Below are positions 37,032 through 44,839 of a stretch of 64,000 bases of DNA, piece by piece; within the stretch, counting starts at the first letter, position 1, and each line of letters begins with the position of its first letter. Under the pieces are notes generated by a model. It was not told where the DNA came from. It saw nothing but the letters and a program-made list of their open reading frames with translations, and did not search any database. Made by a program: the position numbers and the translations under genes. Origin of the DNA: Chloroflexota bacterium (lineage in GTDB: Bacteria; Chloroflexota; Anaerolineae; Aggregatilineales; Phototrophicaceae). The DNA lies in contig JAPOWG010000035.1 of the NCBI GenBank assembly GCA_026707745.1, positions 1 through 64,000 of the forward strand, given 5' to 3'.

Positions 37032-37143
37032 TAGGGGCGTTTGACGGTCAGTGTCTACGCGACCCGCCGAAACGCCCGCAAAACAGTCTTCTCCCTCGAT
37101 TTTTCTCTGCGAACTCTGCGTCCTCTGTGTTCAGGTTTTCTTG
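37032..37143. repeat. Dispersed intergenic repeat with GGGCGTTT hairpin, copy 2
   Basis: Second full copy of the element at 3569-3680: arms 37035-37042 and 37070-37077, the same 27-nt loop, and the same 'ctctgcg...ctctgtgttca' tail with several substitutions. It lies between the transporter ATPase and the LacD gene. Confidence 0.75.
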
Positions 37144-37211
37144 TAAAAGCCACTTGCACTTGATTCCATCCAAGACAATCTCGCCTTGCGCGGCGACCCA
37201 CTCCAGCCACC

Positions 37212-37982
37212 CTAGATCATCACCGCGTTGCCGCCATTGTCCGCCGTGCCAACAATGTGTTTGACAATCAACTCTTCGCTGGCGTCGGCGCGCTGGATAT
37301 TGGCGACGATCCTGCCACGGCGCATCACGACCATACGATCGGCGACCGCCATCACATCGTGCATGGTATGGCTGATCAGAATCACCGGTATATTCTGCTC
37401 GCGCAGGGAGCGAATCAAGGCCAGCACTTTACGTTGTTCCGGCACGCCCAGCGCCGCTGTCGGCTCGTCCATGATGACGAGTTTGGCATTCCAATACATA
37501 GCCCGCGCGATGGCAACCGCCTGTCGTTGCCCGCCGGAGAGGTTGACCAGCCGCTGCTTGAGCGACGGGATATGGATGTCCAGCTCATCAAGCGCGCTGG
37601 AAGCTTCTGCGCGCATATAGTTGTCATCGGTCACCGGGATCAACCCGAAGAGCCGGCGCGTCTTCTCCTTGCCCAGGAATACATTCGCCCCGACATCGAG
37701 GTTTTCCGCCAGCGCCAAATCCTGGTAGATCGTCTCGATGCCGCGACTGCGTATATCGGCCGGCGCATGGCTCGTTATGTCCTCCCCATTAAAACTGACC
37801 TGGCCATGTTCGGGGCGGTATACGCCCGAGATGCACTTGATCAACGTGGATTTGCCCGCCCCGTTGTCGCCGAGCAGCGCCACCACCTCGCCCGGGTAGA
37901 TGGCGAAGTCAACATTGTCGACAGCGGTCAAACCGCCGAAGTATTTGCTCATGCCGGTTGCGGTCAGGATGGGTTCAGACAT
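37212..37982 (-). CDS. Ribose/xylose-type sugar ABC ATPase (single domain)
   Basis: A 256-residue ATPase related to one half of RbsA/XylG, as in FrcA-type importers with a single domain. Walker A 'ALLGDNGAGKSTLIKCISG', signature 'LSGGQRQAVAIARAM', Walker B 'KLVIMDEPTAALGV', switch 'VILISHTMHDVM'. The 'NGAGKST' Walker A is specific to this carbohydrate class (CUT2). It overlaps the permease gene by 8 nt. Stop is TAG, showing that TAG is a normal terminator in this genome. Confidence 0.93.
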   Translation of the reverse strand: MSEPILTATGMSKYFGGLTAVDNVDFAIYPGEVVALLGDNGAGKSTLIKCISGVYRPEHGQVSFNGEDITSHAPADIRSRGIETIYQDLALAENLDVGANVFLGKEKTRRLFGLIPVTDDNYMRAEASSALDELDIHIPSLKQRLVNLSGGQRQAVAIARAMYWNAKLVIMDEPTAALGVPEQRKVLALIRSLREQNIPVILISHTMHDVMAVADRMVVMRRGRIVANIQRADASEELIVKHIVGTADNGGNAVMI

Positions 37983-39096
37983 TGGCTTGCATCCTCTCCA
38001 AGGCGTTCTGCAGTTGGTTCACCAGCACCGCGATGATGATCACAATGCCGACAACGATAAACTGCCAGATCGAATCGATATTCAAGATCACCAGGCCCGT
38101 CTGCAGCACCGCGATAATCAGCGAGCCGATCACGGCGCCCATGATATCCCCTTCGCCACCGAAAAGGTTCGTGCCGCCGATGACCACCGCCGCCACCGAC
38201 GATAACAGCGCCGCTTCCCCCGCCTGCGGCGCGCCGGCGGTAAAACGGAAGAGATGCAAGACACCGGCAATGCCGGCGGTGAATCCGCAGATCACATATA
38301 TGATGATCAAGTGGCGATCGACATTGATGCCGGAACGGCGCGCCGCTTCTTCGCTGCCGCCGATGACGTAGGTATGGCGGCCGAATTTTGTGCGCGCCAG
38401 GATGAAGGCGAAGACAATGACGACCAACGCAGTAATAATGACGGGATAAGGCAATAATTGCGACACGACGCGGAGCTGCTGCGGTTCCAGGTCGGGCGGC
38501 AGCGCAAACCAATGGAAGCCGTCGTCGGGTATATAGTAGAGCAAGCTGCCATTGCCGATCATGCGCAGTGATTCGCGCAGTTCCGACGAGAGCCCGCGCA
38601 CGACCTGCTGCCCATCCGTGAGCAGAAAGGCCGCGCCCCGCACAATCCCAAACATGCCCAGGGTCGCGATGAAGGGCGGGACCTTGACCCTCGCTACCAG
38701 CAAGCCATTGATCAAGCCCGGGATCAAGGCTACCAAGAGACCGGCAAAGACCCCGGCCAACATAGCGTAGGCGACATCGTTGCCGCTGTCGGCCAGATCG
38801 CGCATCACCCGCGCCGTCGTCACCGACGACAAACCCACCGTCCAGCCAATGGACAGATCAATACCGGCCGTGATCACGACATAGGTCTGACCAATCGACA
38901 TCAGCATGATCAAGGTGCTGGTCGTCAATATCGACGAAAAATTGCGCACCGAGAAAAAGCCGGTGCCGGTCACCGAAAAATAAACGACCAAAGCCAGCAA
39001 GAACAGGTAAGACCAACTCTTCGTCAGAAAATCTATGTATCGTGAATTAACCAGGTTTTGACGCTGCGCGTCTCCCAGTTTCGCTTTTAATCCCAT
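37975..39096 (-). CDS. Ribose/xylose-type sugar ABC permease
   Basis: A 373-residue CUT2 permease from the ATG at 39096, which has AAAGGTAG upstream; a GTG/ATG frame to 39123 is less likely. Seen: 'SILTTSTLIMLMSIGQTYVVITAGIDLSIGWTVGLSS', the classical RbsC-type segment, and 'GRHTYVIGGSEEAARRSGINVD' with 'AVVIGGTNLFGGEGDIMGAVIG'. An insert of about 60 residues before 'QLRVVSQLLPYPV' is typical of longer XylH-like members. It forms the translocation pore with the ATPase downstream. Confidence 0.93.
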   Translation of the reverse strand: MGLKAKLGDAQRQNLVNSRYIDFLTKSWSYLFLLALVVYFSVTGTGFFSVRNFSSILTTSTLIMLMSIGQTYVVITAGIDLSIGWTVGLSSVTTARVMRDLADSGNDVAYAMLAGVFAGLLVALIPGLINGLLVARVKVPPFIATLGMFGIVRGAAFLLTDGQQVVRGLSSELRESLRMIGNGSLLYYIPDDGFHWFALPPDLEPQQLRVVSQLLPYPVIITALVVIVFAFILARTKFGRHTYVIGGSEEAARRSGINVDRHLIIIYVICGFTAGIAGVLHLFRFTAGAPQAGEAALLSSVAAVVIGGTNLFGGEGDIMGAVIGSLIIAVLQTGLVILNIDSIWQFIVVGIVIIIAVLVNQLQNALERMQANV

Positions 39097-39130
39097 AGAG
39101 GCTACCTTTTGACATCCCCCCATGCCTCAG

Positions 39131-39210
39131 CCCCTTCCCCCACAAGGAGGGAAGGGGGAAAACCTATAGCGTATCGGTCAAGTCCCTCCCTCATTTTGGG
39201 GGAGGGACTT
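39131..39210. repeat. Two G/C-run palindromes between sugar transporter genes
   Basis: CCCCTTCCC (39131-39139) pairs with GGGAAGGGG (39149-39157), and AAGTCCCTCCC (39180-39190) with GGGAGGGACTT (39200-39210). They separate the highly expressed binding-protein gene from the permease and may attenuate or stabilise the transcript. Confidence 0.65.
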
Positions 39211-39221
39211 AGGGTGGGGGA

Positions 39222-41120
39222 TTACCCAGCCGTATAGATGAAACGAGCCACGTTCGGATCATCGACGTTGTCAATCGTGATGACGGCGTAGCCGGTCCCC
39301 ACGCGCGCCGGCATAGACGTCACGCCGCGCAAATTGGCGACTTGCGCGATCACGCCCAGGTAGCCCATGTCGGCAGGTTTCTGGGCGATGACGAGCGAAA
39401 CGATGCCATCGCGCAGGTAGCCGATGTTCTCTTCGCTGGCGTCAAATAGCGCCACTTCGACCGCGCCTTCCAATCCGGCATTCTGGATCGCCGCGCCCGC
39501 GCCCAAGGCGCCGAAGGTGTTGGTGGCGAACATGCCGACGATATCGGGATTGGCCTGCAGGACGGCTGCCGTCTGCTGCTGCGCCATGTCAGCGCTGTTC
39601 TCGTTGTAGTCGACGCGGGCGACTTCCAGTCCGCCAGCCTCAGCCGCGGCCAGACAGCCTTCCTCGCGCTGGTCGGTCGTGCTGATGCCCGGGCGAGTGT
39701 TCGTGACATAGATCTTCGCGCCTGCGCCCAGTTTCTCCGCCAGGGACGAACAGGCGATATAACCGCCTTGCACGTTGTCCGACCCGATATATGTCAGCGG
39801 GAAGGTAACTTCGCCACTGGCATAGTTGCCATCGCCGATGAAGGTGTCCACCGTCAAGACCGCAATGCCCGCATCGTGAGCATCCTGCAGCACCGGTATC
39901 GACTGCTCTTTGTCGTTGGGCGCGGTGACCAGCGAGCTAATGTCGCCCCGCGCGATCAGAGCGCGGATGATCGGTTCCGAAACCGCCACGTCAAAGCGTT
40001 CCGGATCTTGCTGGATGACATTGATGCCCAGGCGCCCGGCCGCGCCATAGACGCCGCGCGACATGGTGATGTAGAAGGGATCGGGGTTCACGCCCGGCAC
40101 AAAGGCCAGGTTGTAGCTGTCATCGAGCGCCGACGCCGGATCGCTGGTATTGCTGGTATAGATGAAACGCGCCACATCGGGATCATCGACATTGTCGATA
40201 TTGATCACCGCATAACCCGTGGGAATACGCGCCGGGATGCTGCCAACGCCGTCCAGATAAGCGGTCGCCAATGCCACGCCCAGGTAACCCATATCAGCCG
40301 GTTTCTGCGCGATGACCAGGGAGACAATGCCGTCTTTCAAGAAGCCGATGTTCTCTTCGCTGGCGTCAAACAGCGCCACTTCTACAGCGCCCTGCAAACC
40401 GGCATTCTGGATCGCTGTGCCAGCGCCCAGCGCGCCAAAGGTATTGGTGGCGAACATGCCGACGATATCGGGATTGGCCTGCAAGACCGCGGCCGTCTGC
40501 GCCTGCGCCGTATCGGCGCTGTTCTCGTTGTAGTCGACGCGCGCGACGACCAGGCCGGTGTCCTCAGCCGCCGCCAGGCAGCCTTCCTCGCGCTGGTCGG
40601 TGGTGCTGATGCCCGGTCGCGTATTGGTGACATAGATCTTGGCGCCCGCTCCCAGCTTGTCCGCCAGCGCCGAGCAAGCGATGTAGCCGCCCTGCGTGTT
40701 GTCCGAACCGATGTAAGTGATCGGGAAGGTCACCTCGCCATCGGCGTAATTGCCGTCGCCGATGAAGGTATCCACCGTCAAGACAACGATGCCCGCATCG
40801 TGCGCGTCCTGCAGCACCGGTATCGACTGCTCTTTGTCGTTCGGCGCGGTGACCAGCGCGTCAATGTCTCCCCGCGCGATCAGAGCGCGGATGATCGGTT
40901 CCGAAACCGCCACGTCAAAGCGCTCCGGATCTTGCTGGATGACATTCAAGCCCAAATCCGTGGCTGCCTGATAAACACCGGTGCTCATAGTGATATAAAA
41001 GGGATCGGGATTGACACCCGGAACGAAGGCGATGGTATAGCCATCGTCTTGCGCGATGACGCCTGCTGACAGGCTCATCACAAATAGCGCTATCATTGCT
41101 GCTACAAGAAATTTCTTCAC
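39222..41120 (-). CDS. Sugar ABC substrate-binding protein with tandemly duplicated binding domain
   Basis: A 632-residue CUT2-type periplasmic binding protein with start GTG at 41120 (AAGGAGA 7 nt before). Signal peptide 'FLVAAMIALFVMSLSAGVIAQ'. Two full binding domains follow in one chain, about residues 25-320 and 335-632. Both contain 'AFVPGVNPDPFYITMS', 'VIQQDPERFDVAVSEPIIRA', 'TAPNDKEQSIPVLQDAHDAG', 'NTRPGISTTDQREEGC' and 'NIDNVDDPDVARFIYT'-like ends, linked by 'NTSDPASALDDS'. Normal family length is about 310-340, so this is a recent internal duplication. Each domain could bind sugar, giving two ligand sites per protein. Operon with permease, ATPase and probably LacD. Confidence 0.95.
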   Translation of the reverse strand: MKKFLVAAMIALFVMSLSAGVIAQDDGYTIAFVPGVNPDPFYITMSTGVYQAATDLGLNVIQQDPERFDVAVSEPIIRALIARGDIDALVTAPNDKEQSIPVLQDAHDAGIVVLTVDTFIGDGNYADGEVTFPITYIGSDNTQGGYIACSALADKLGAGAKIYVTNTRPGISTTDQREEGCLAAAEDTGLVVARVDYNENSADTAQAQTAAVLQANPDIVGMFATNTFGALGAGTAIQNAGLQGAVEVALFDASEENIGFLKDGIVSLVIAQKPADMGYLGVALATAYLDGVGSIPARIPTGYAVINIDNVDDPDVARFIYTSNTSDPASALDDSYNLAFVPGVNPDPFYITMSRGVYGAAGRLGINVIQQDPERFDVAVSEPIIRALIARGDISSLVTAPNDKEQSIPVLQDAHDAGIAVLTVDTFIGDGNYASGEVTFPLTYIGSDNVQGGYIACSSLAEKLGAGAKIYVTNTRPGISTTDQREEGCLAAAEAGGLEVARVDYNENSADMAQQQTAAVLQANPDIVGMFATNTFGALGAGAAIQNAGLEGAVEVALFDASEENIGYLRDGIVSLVIAQKPADMGYLGVIAQVANLRGVTSMPARVGTGYAVITIDNVDDPNVARFIYTAG

Positions 41121-41693
41121 CGTTAGTCTCCTTCTACTCGAAACAAAACATCCCGCTACGACGCTTAACGTCGCGGGTGCACATAAACTTAGCGCATTAA
41201 GGGGTGAGATGCAACCATTCGCGCCCGGCCCAGCTTGCCCACGCGACATATCATGGCAGCCGTTCAAGGTTAGTCGGGAATCGGCCAGCCACCCAATTCC
41301 GACTCGATCCTATACGCTAGGTGCAATAGAAAGATCACAAACGCCGCAAACAGAATGCAAAGGACTAACACCAGTATTGCAAAAGCTTTGGCCGCGCGTC
41401 GCAGATATCGCCTTGGCTTGCGCTTCGATTTGCGTTTATGTTTGCGCATTGTATTTGTTCCTGTATTTCACGTGTCGCTGCTATCTTAGCCGTCTTCAGG
41501 CCAATCGATTAGCGGCTTTTCCCGCCCCGTTTCCAGGTCTGCCATCTGATGATTGACTTTGCCAACCTCTTTGTTCTTGTACCAGGCATAGTGATCTTTC
41601 CCTTAAGAACCGCGCTGGCGATAGGGCAAAATCCAAAAGACATTCTAGCGGTTTGCCATGCTGATTTGTCGAAGACGCGAAATTCCGGGGTAT
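41121..41693. other. Intergenic region with orphan effector-tail remnant
   Basis: About 570 bases. It carries the sugar-transporter promoter region (unassigned) and the orphan tail remnant at 41486-41627. No intact gene is visible on either strand. Confidence 0.55.
41486..41627 (-). pseudogene. Orphan effector C-terminal remnant (DHYAWY tail), copy 2
   Basis: The minus-strand frame from 41596 reads 'DHYAWYKNKEVGKVN...', resembling 'RDHYAWYQNDKTG' in the tail of the effector ending at 57035, and stops at TAA (41488). Bases 41531-41627 match 44484-44580 at 95 of 97 positions. Both copies carry the same upstream in-frame stop, so the segment was duplicated after it had already decayed. No immunity-like gene follows this copy. 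Confidence 0.75.
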
Positions 41694-42860
41694 TTACTTG
41701 GGCGACCAGCTTATTTCGATTATCCGGCAATCAATTTCTGCCAACTGATGTAATGCTGTGCCATCCCGTTTGATCTTGAATATCCGACCATCCCCTCCCC
41801 TTCGTGGAGAAGTAGAAAAGGCAATCCACTCGCTGTCGGGGGACCATGAAATTCCTCCAAAATCGCCCGTGCTCATTGTTGTAACGTAATTCATGGCGCC
41901 TGTGTCAATATCGAGCAGATATATATGCTCTCCCTCGCTTTCATCAAGTGCTCGACCCTTTATCGCGATCCACTCGCTATTTGGGGACCATCGCGCATCC
42001 TGAATCGCGTCCATCTTGAGTGAAGTGTCTTCGCTTCGACTTGTGACATTGAATACAGTCAGCGTTTTGTAATCAGAAAGCATGTCACGACTGTAGTAGA
42101 GAATCTGCTCATCGTTTGCTGCCCACGCTACCGCGTCAGGACGCGTTTCCGCTCGTGTCAATACGCCCAAGTCCGAGCCATCGGGATTCGTACTATAGAG
42201 AACAGCGCCGTGAGTACCAACGATAACAAGTTTGCGATCATCGGAAGACCAGTCAAACACGCGCCGTCCCCAAGGATACGGCTTGATGTAGGAATTATAC
42301 GATCGACTTATTTCATGCCCGCTGTCAGATATTCTATGAATGGCTCCGCGAGTAATGAATGAAACAGATCTACCAACATTTGACCAACGAGGATCGATTT
42401 CTTGCGAGTGATTATAAGTCAAGCGCCTGGTATCCAAGCCATCAAAGCGCACTCGAAAGATCTCAAATTTTTCGTCTGGCAGCATAGCCAGCAGAGAGTG
42501 GCTCCCCGCAACCACCGCCACCCAAATACCATCCCGCGACCAGCTGAGATACTCGTAACTCTCGTGAGGACGAGCGTGAATCTGTTTCAAATGACTGCCG
42601 TCCGGCTCAACGACGTACACGCCGGCAGGCTGATTTCCATCATTTTGCTCGCAGATGAAGGCGATCAGATCCGATTCCTTGCTCGCCGGGGCAGGCGTGA
42701 TGACAGGCGGCCTGACGTTATGGTCGAGATGCCATTGCAGTTCCGGTGAAGTCAGAATAAATGGGAGGCTGCACAACAAGCCCAAGGCGATGCAAGCCGC
42801 CAGAAACAGCCGGCGGCAGCCGATAGCTCTGGACCCGGTGCGTTTTTTCGCCTTTTTCAT
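41694..42860 (-). CDS. Membrane-anchored PD40/TolB-like beta-propeller protein
   Basis: A 388-residue protein from the ATG at 42860. One N-terminal membrane segment ('LFLAACIALGLLCSLPFIL') is preceded by basic residues, so the body lies outside the membrane. It contains repeated PD40/TolB-type blades, each with 'SWSRDGIWVAVV', 'DWSSDDRKLVIV', 'AWAANDEQILYYS', 'RWSPNSEWIAIKG', 'SWSPDSEWIAFS'. The fold usually mediates protein or glycan binding. A clear paralogue is cut by the window end (63489-64000). The role is unknown; its position inside the effector array suggests a link to recognition or protection (inference). Confidence 0.8.
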   Translation of the reverse strand: MKKAKKRTGSRAIGCRRLFLAACIALGLLCSLPFILTSPELQWHLDHNVRPPVITPAPASKESDLIAFICEQNDGNQPAGVYVVEPDGSHLKQIHARPHESYEYLSWSRDGIWVAVVAGSHSLLAMLPDEKFEIFRVRFDGLDTRRLTYNHSQEIDPRWSNVGRSVSFITRGAIHRISDSGHEISRSYNSYIKPYPWGRRVFDWSSDDRKLVIVGTHGAVLYSTNPDGSDLGVLTRAETRPDAVAWAANDEQILYYSRDMLSDYKTLTVFNVTSRSEDTSLKMDAIQDARWSPNSEWIAIKGRALDESEGEHIYLLDIDTGAMNYVTTMSTGDFGGISWSPDSEWIAFSTSPRRGGDGRIFKIKRDGTALHQLAEIDCRIIEISWSPK

Positions 42861-43261
42861 AGAAACACATCTACCCGGACTATTCACCCGATGGCAGCCG
42901 TGCAGGTCATCATCAAGAACAGTGTAAACTTATCTGGCTCACTAGAACAGTCAAACTCGTTTTTGGCAGCTATCAGGTTAACAAGGCTTGACTTCGACAT
43001 CCGCCCTGTTTTGATTGCGATTTGCGCGGAATCGAGAAGATGGGACGGCTCGCCTCAATTCCCCAGATTGGATCTCCTAATCATATTGGGGCAGGACTTC
43101 TCCTACTTTTGGCAATCTGAATTTATCTTGTCCAGCTTGCCTGTTCACCCATTTCATCATCTCATCATAGTAGATTTTAAAGCCATCTTCGTCATACCCT
43201 TGTTTTAAGCTTCGTCCCTTTGAATTGACGTCTCAGTTTGAGAGAAAGTCTGCCATTCTAA

Positions 43262-43344
43262 CGACGAGCGCTCGCCGCCGGTTCTGGAATTGATGACGCC
43301 CTGCCGGGGCATTTGACAGCAGCCTGCCAGGGCACAGGGCTTTT
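43262..43344. repeat. 83-bp array-specific repeat, copy 1
   Basis: Matches 63267-63349 at about 74 of 83 positions, beginning cgacgagcgctcgccgccg. Both copies lie beside decayed N-terminal module fragments in the effector array. Confidence 0.8.
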
Positions 43345-43421
43345 GCACTTGGCCTCAGCGCTCTGATCCGCCCTCGCCGCTGCGAACGGAATACCGCGCT
43401 TCAAGCGCTTGCGCTTATGGA

Positions 43422-43585
43422 GGATCGTCGAGATAGGCTTCAATCAGCCCTTCGTGACGCGGCGAGGACTACTGCTTGCACAAGTTCATCGCCGGTTTCT
43501 AGTTGCGGGTGTTTCGACCCGAACTCGCTCGACCAGCCAAACTCCAGGTCCAGCGCGCCGATGTCGGGCTTCGCACCCGCCTGAA
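43422..43585 (-). pseudogene. Decayed effector N-terminal module (copy with frameshift)
   Basis: The minus strand reads 'KPDIGALDLEFGWSSEFGS' then 'GDELVQAV', then after a frameshift 'RHEGLIEAYLDD'. This is the module found in the effector at 57035-59014 ('PDISAFDLEYGWWSEFGG', 'DDELVGAV', 'NEGLFEHYYDD'). Nothing effector-like remains after it. Confidence 0.8.
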
Positions 43586-43739
43586 CAGCTTCTGCCCTAT
43601 ATCCGTAAGCGGAATGCTGAGCGTCGCCTGCATTCTTGACTTACAGCGGCTAATAATGCCAGTTGCTTCCGAAGTGGCTTACAAGGTTCCGTAAATCGAT
43701 CAGGCGCATTACATGATACGCAACCGCACAGACGAATGG

Positions 43740-44304
43740 CTAACGCCCGCCAGCTTCTGGCCTGCCATAGTAGGGGGTATTCGCGACTTCAACTGTGAAC
43801 ACGCCCTCCAAGTCCGTCGCATCGGCGTCTAGGAATTGAAACCCTAGTCGTTCCCATGAATCGGCATCAACCCAATGTGTGAATCGATAGAAGTGATCGT
43901 CGCTATAATCCGGGAACTGCTCTTCGACACTTTGCCGCTTAAATGCCCAGGCGCCATTGATGAACAATGTCTTCGCATACTTTTGCTTATCATCGTAATG
44001 GAATAGTCCATCCAGGTAGAATTCTCCATCTCGTTCCACACTCCCGCTGACGGTTACGGTAACCCATTCCGTAAACTCATTTTCTGTGTACACAGGTGTA
44101 TCGCCATTCAGTGGCACCCGTATCGCCTCCACTACGAGAGGACGCGCCGTTGTAACCTTTCTTTACGTCTACGATTAATTCCGTTAAGAGAGAAGACAAC
44201 TTGATGACAACAAGCAGAATGAAGCTCACTGTTACGGCGAATTTGAAATTCTCAGCAACTGTTCTATCAGCTGCGCTAGTATGCCCGAGCTTTTGTTTAC
44301 GCAT
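43740..44304 (-). pseudogene. Candidate immunity protein, frameshifted (paralogue of 56454-56999)
   Basis: Two frames together make one homologue of the 181-residue protein at 56454. The first (ATG at 44304) gives a cytoplasmic tail and membrane anchor 'FAVTVSFILLVVIKLSSLL'. The second, open from about 44145 to the stop at 43740, gives 'VPLNGDTPVYTENEFTEWVTVTV', 'SGSVERDGEF', 'DDHFYRFTHW' and 'LEGVFTVEVAN'. A one-base shift near 44145 separates them. Its start is 2 nt after the stop of the orphan tail at 44307-44580, the same tail-then-partner order as at 57035/56999. It is probably inactive unless frameshifting or a sequencing error restores the frame. Confidence 0.75.
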
Positions 44305-44306
44305 TG

Positions 44307-44580
44307 TCAATGTGCGGAAGGCATGCTATTCATCGTCTTTCCAGCCAATCTTGTTGTTCCAGTCAGCGTCATCCCATCTTCAAATACGCTTTTGTAGTTC
44401 GTCTCCAAGTCGCTCAAGTTGAAGCTGAACTCTATTACGCTGGATTCACCGGATATCGCAAAGTTTCTACCGGTACCTGCGACTTCCAGGTCTGCCAGCT
44501 GATGATTGACTTTGCCAACCTCTTTGTTCTTATACCAGGCATAGTGATCTTTCCCTTAAGAACCGCGCTGGCGATAGGGC
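44307..44580 (-). pseudogene. Orphan effector C-terminal cassette (DHYAWY tail), copy 1
   Basis: From 44549 the minus strand is open for about 80 codons: 'DHYAWYKNKEVGKVN', then 'GTGRNFAISGESSVIEFSFNLSD', ending 'MPSAH' at TGA (44307). This aligns with the tail of the effector ending at 57035, 'RDHYAWYQNDKTG' and 'GDGQNFPIYGQSSVITGRFNL'. The upstream part is cut by a TAA, so there is no start or delivery region. The candidate immunity gene begins 2 nt later. Such orphan tail plus partner modules are typical of polymorphic toxin loci. Confidence 0.8.
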
Positions 44581-44767
44581 GGAACCGAAATGAAATTCCA
44601 GAGCTTTACGCTGCGCATTAGGATTAGCGCAGCGTTGGAACTCCCGTGAGGCGCGAAGCTTTTGCACTCGGCCTCAGCGCTCTGATCCGCCCTCGATTTT
44701 GCGGACGCAAACCCGCGCTTCAAGCCGTGCGGATGTGATGGATCAGAGCGACTGCTTGAGGTTAGCC

Positions 44768-44800
44768 GGGCGAGATGAGACCAATCGTCTCATCTCGCCC
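44768..44800. terminator. Strong hairpin downstream of effector gene
   Basis: Perfect 14-bp stem GGGCGAGATGAGAC / GTCTCATCTCGCCC, loop CAATC, about 40 nt after the effector stop at 44840. No T-tract on either side. Related to 61388-61420, with the preceding 'gagcgactgcttgagg' also shared. Confidence 0.55.
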
Positions 44801-44839
44801 GCTGTTTGAATTAGGCTGCCGTTTTCCGCATTCAACAGC

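Larger units (their letters stand above)
42861..43739. other. Intergenic region with array remnants
   Basis: About 880 bases without an intact gene. It includes repeat copy 43262-43344 and a frameshifted module fragment at 43422-43585. The stretch 42900-43250 shows nothing I recognise. Confidence 0.6.

Noticed and set aside
41121..41267. 49-residue extension of the duplicated sugar-binding protein
   Set aside because: A GTG at 41120 with AAGGAGA upstream begins a perfect signal peptide; the extension has no such features.
41056..41556. 166-codon plus-strand frame over the transporter promoter region
   Set aside because: It begins inside the binding-protein gene on the opposite strand and crosses its promoter and the orphan tail; composition is not protein-like.
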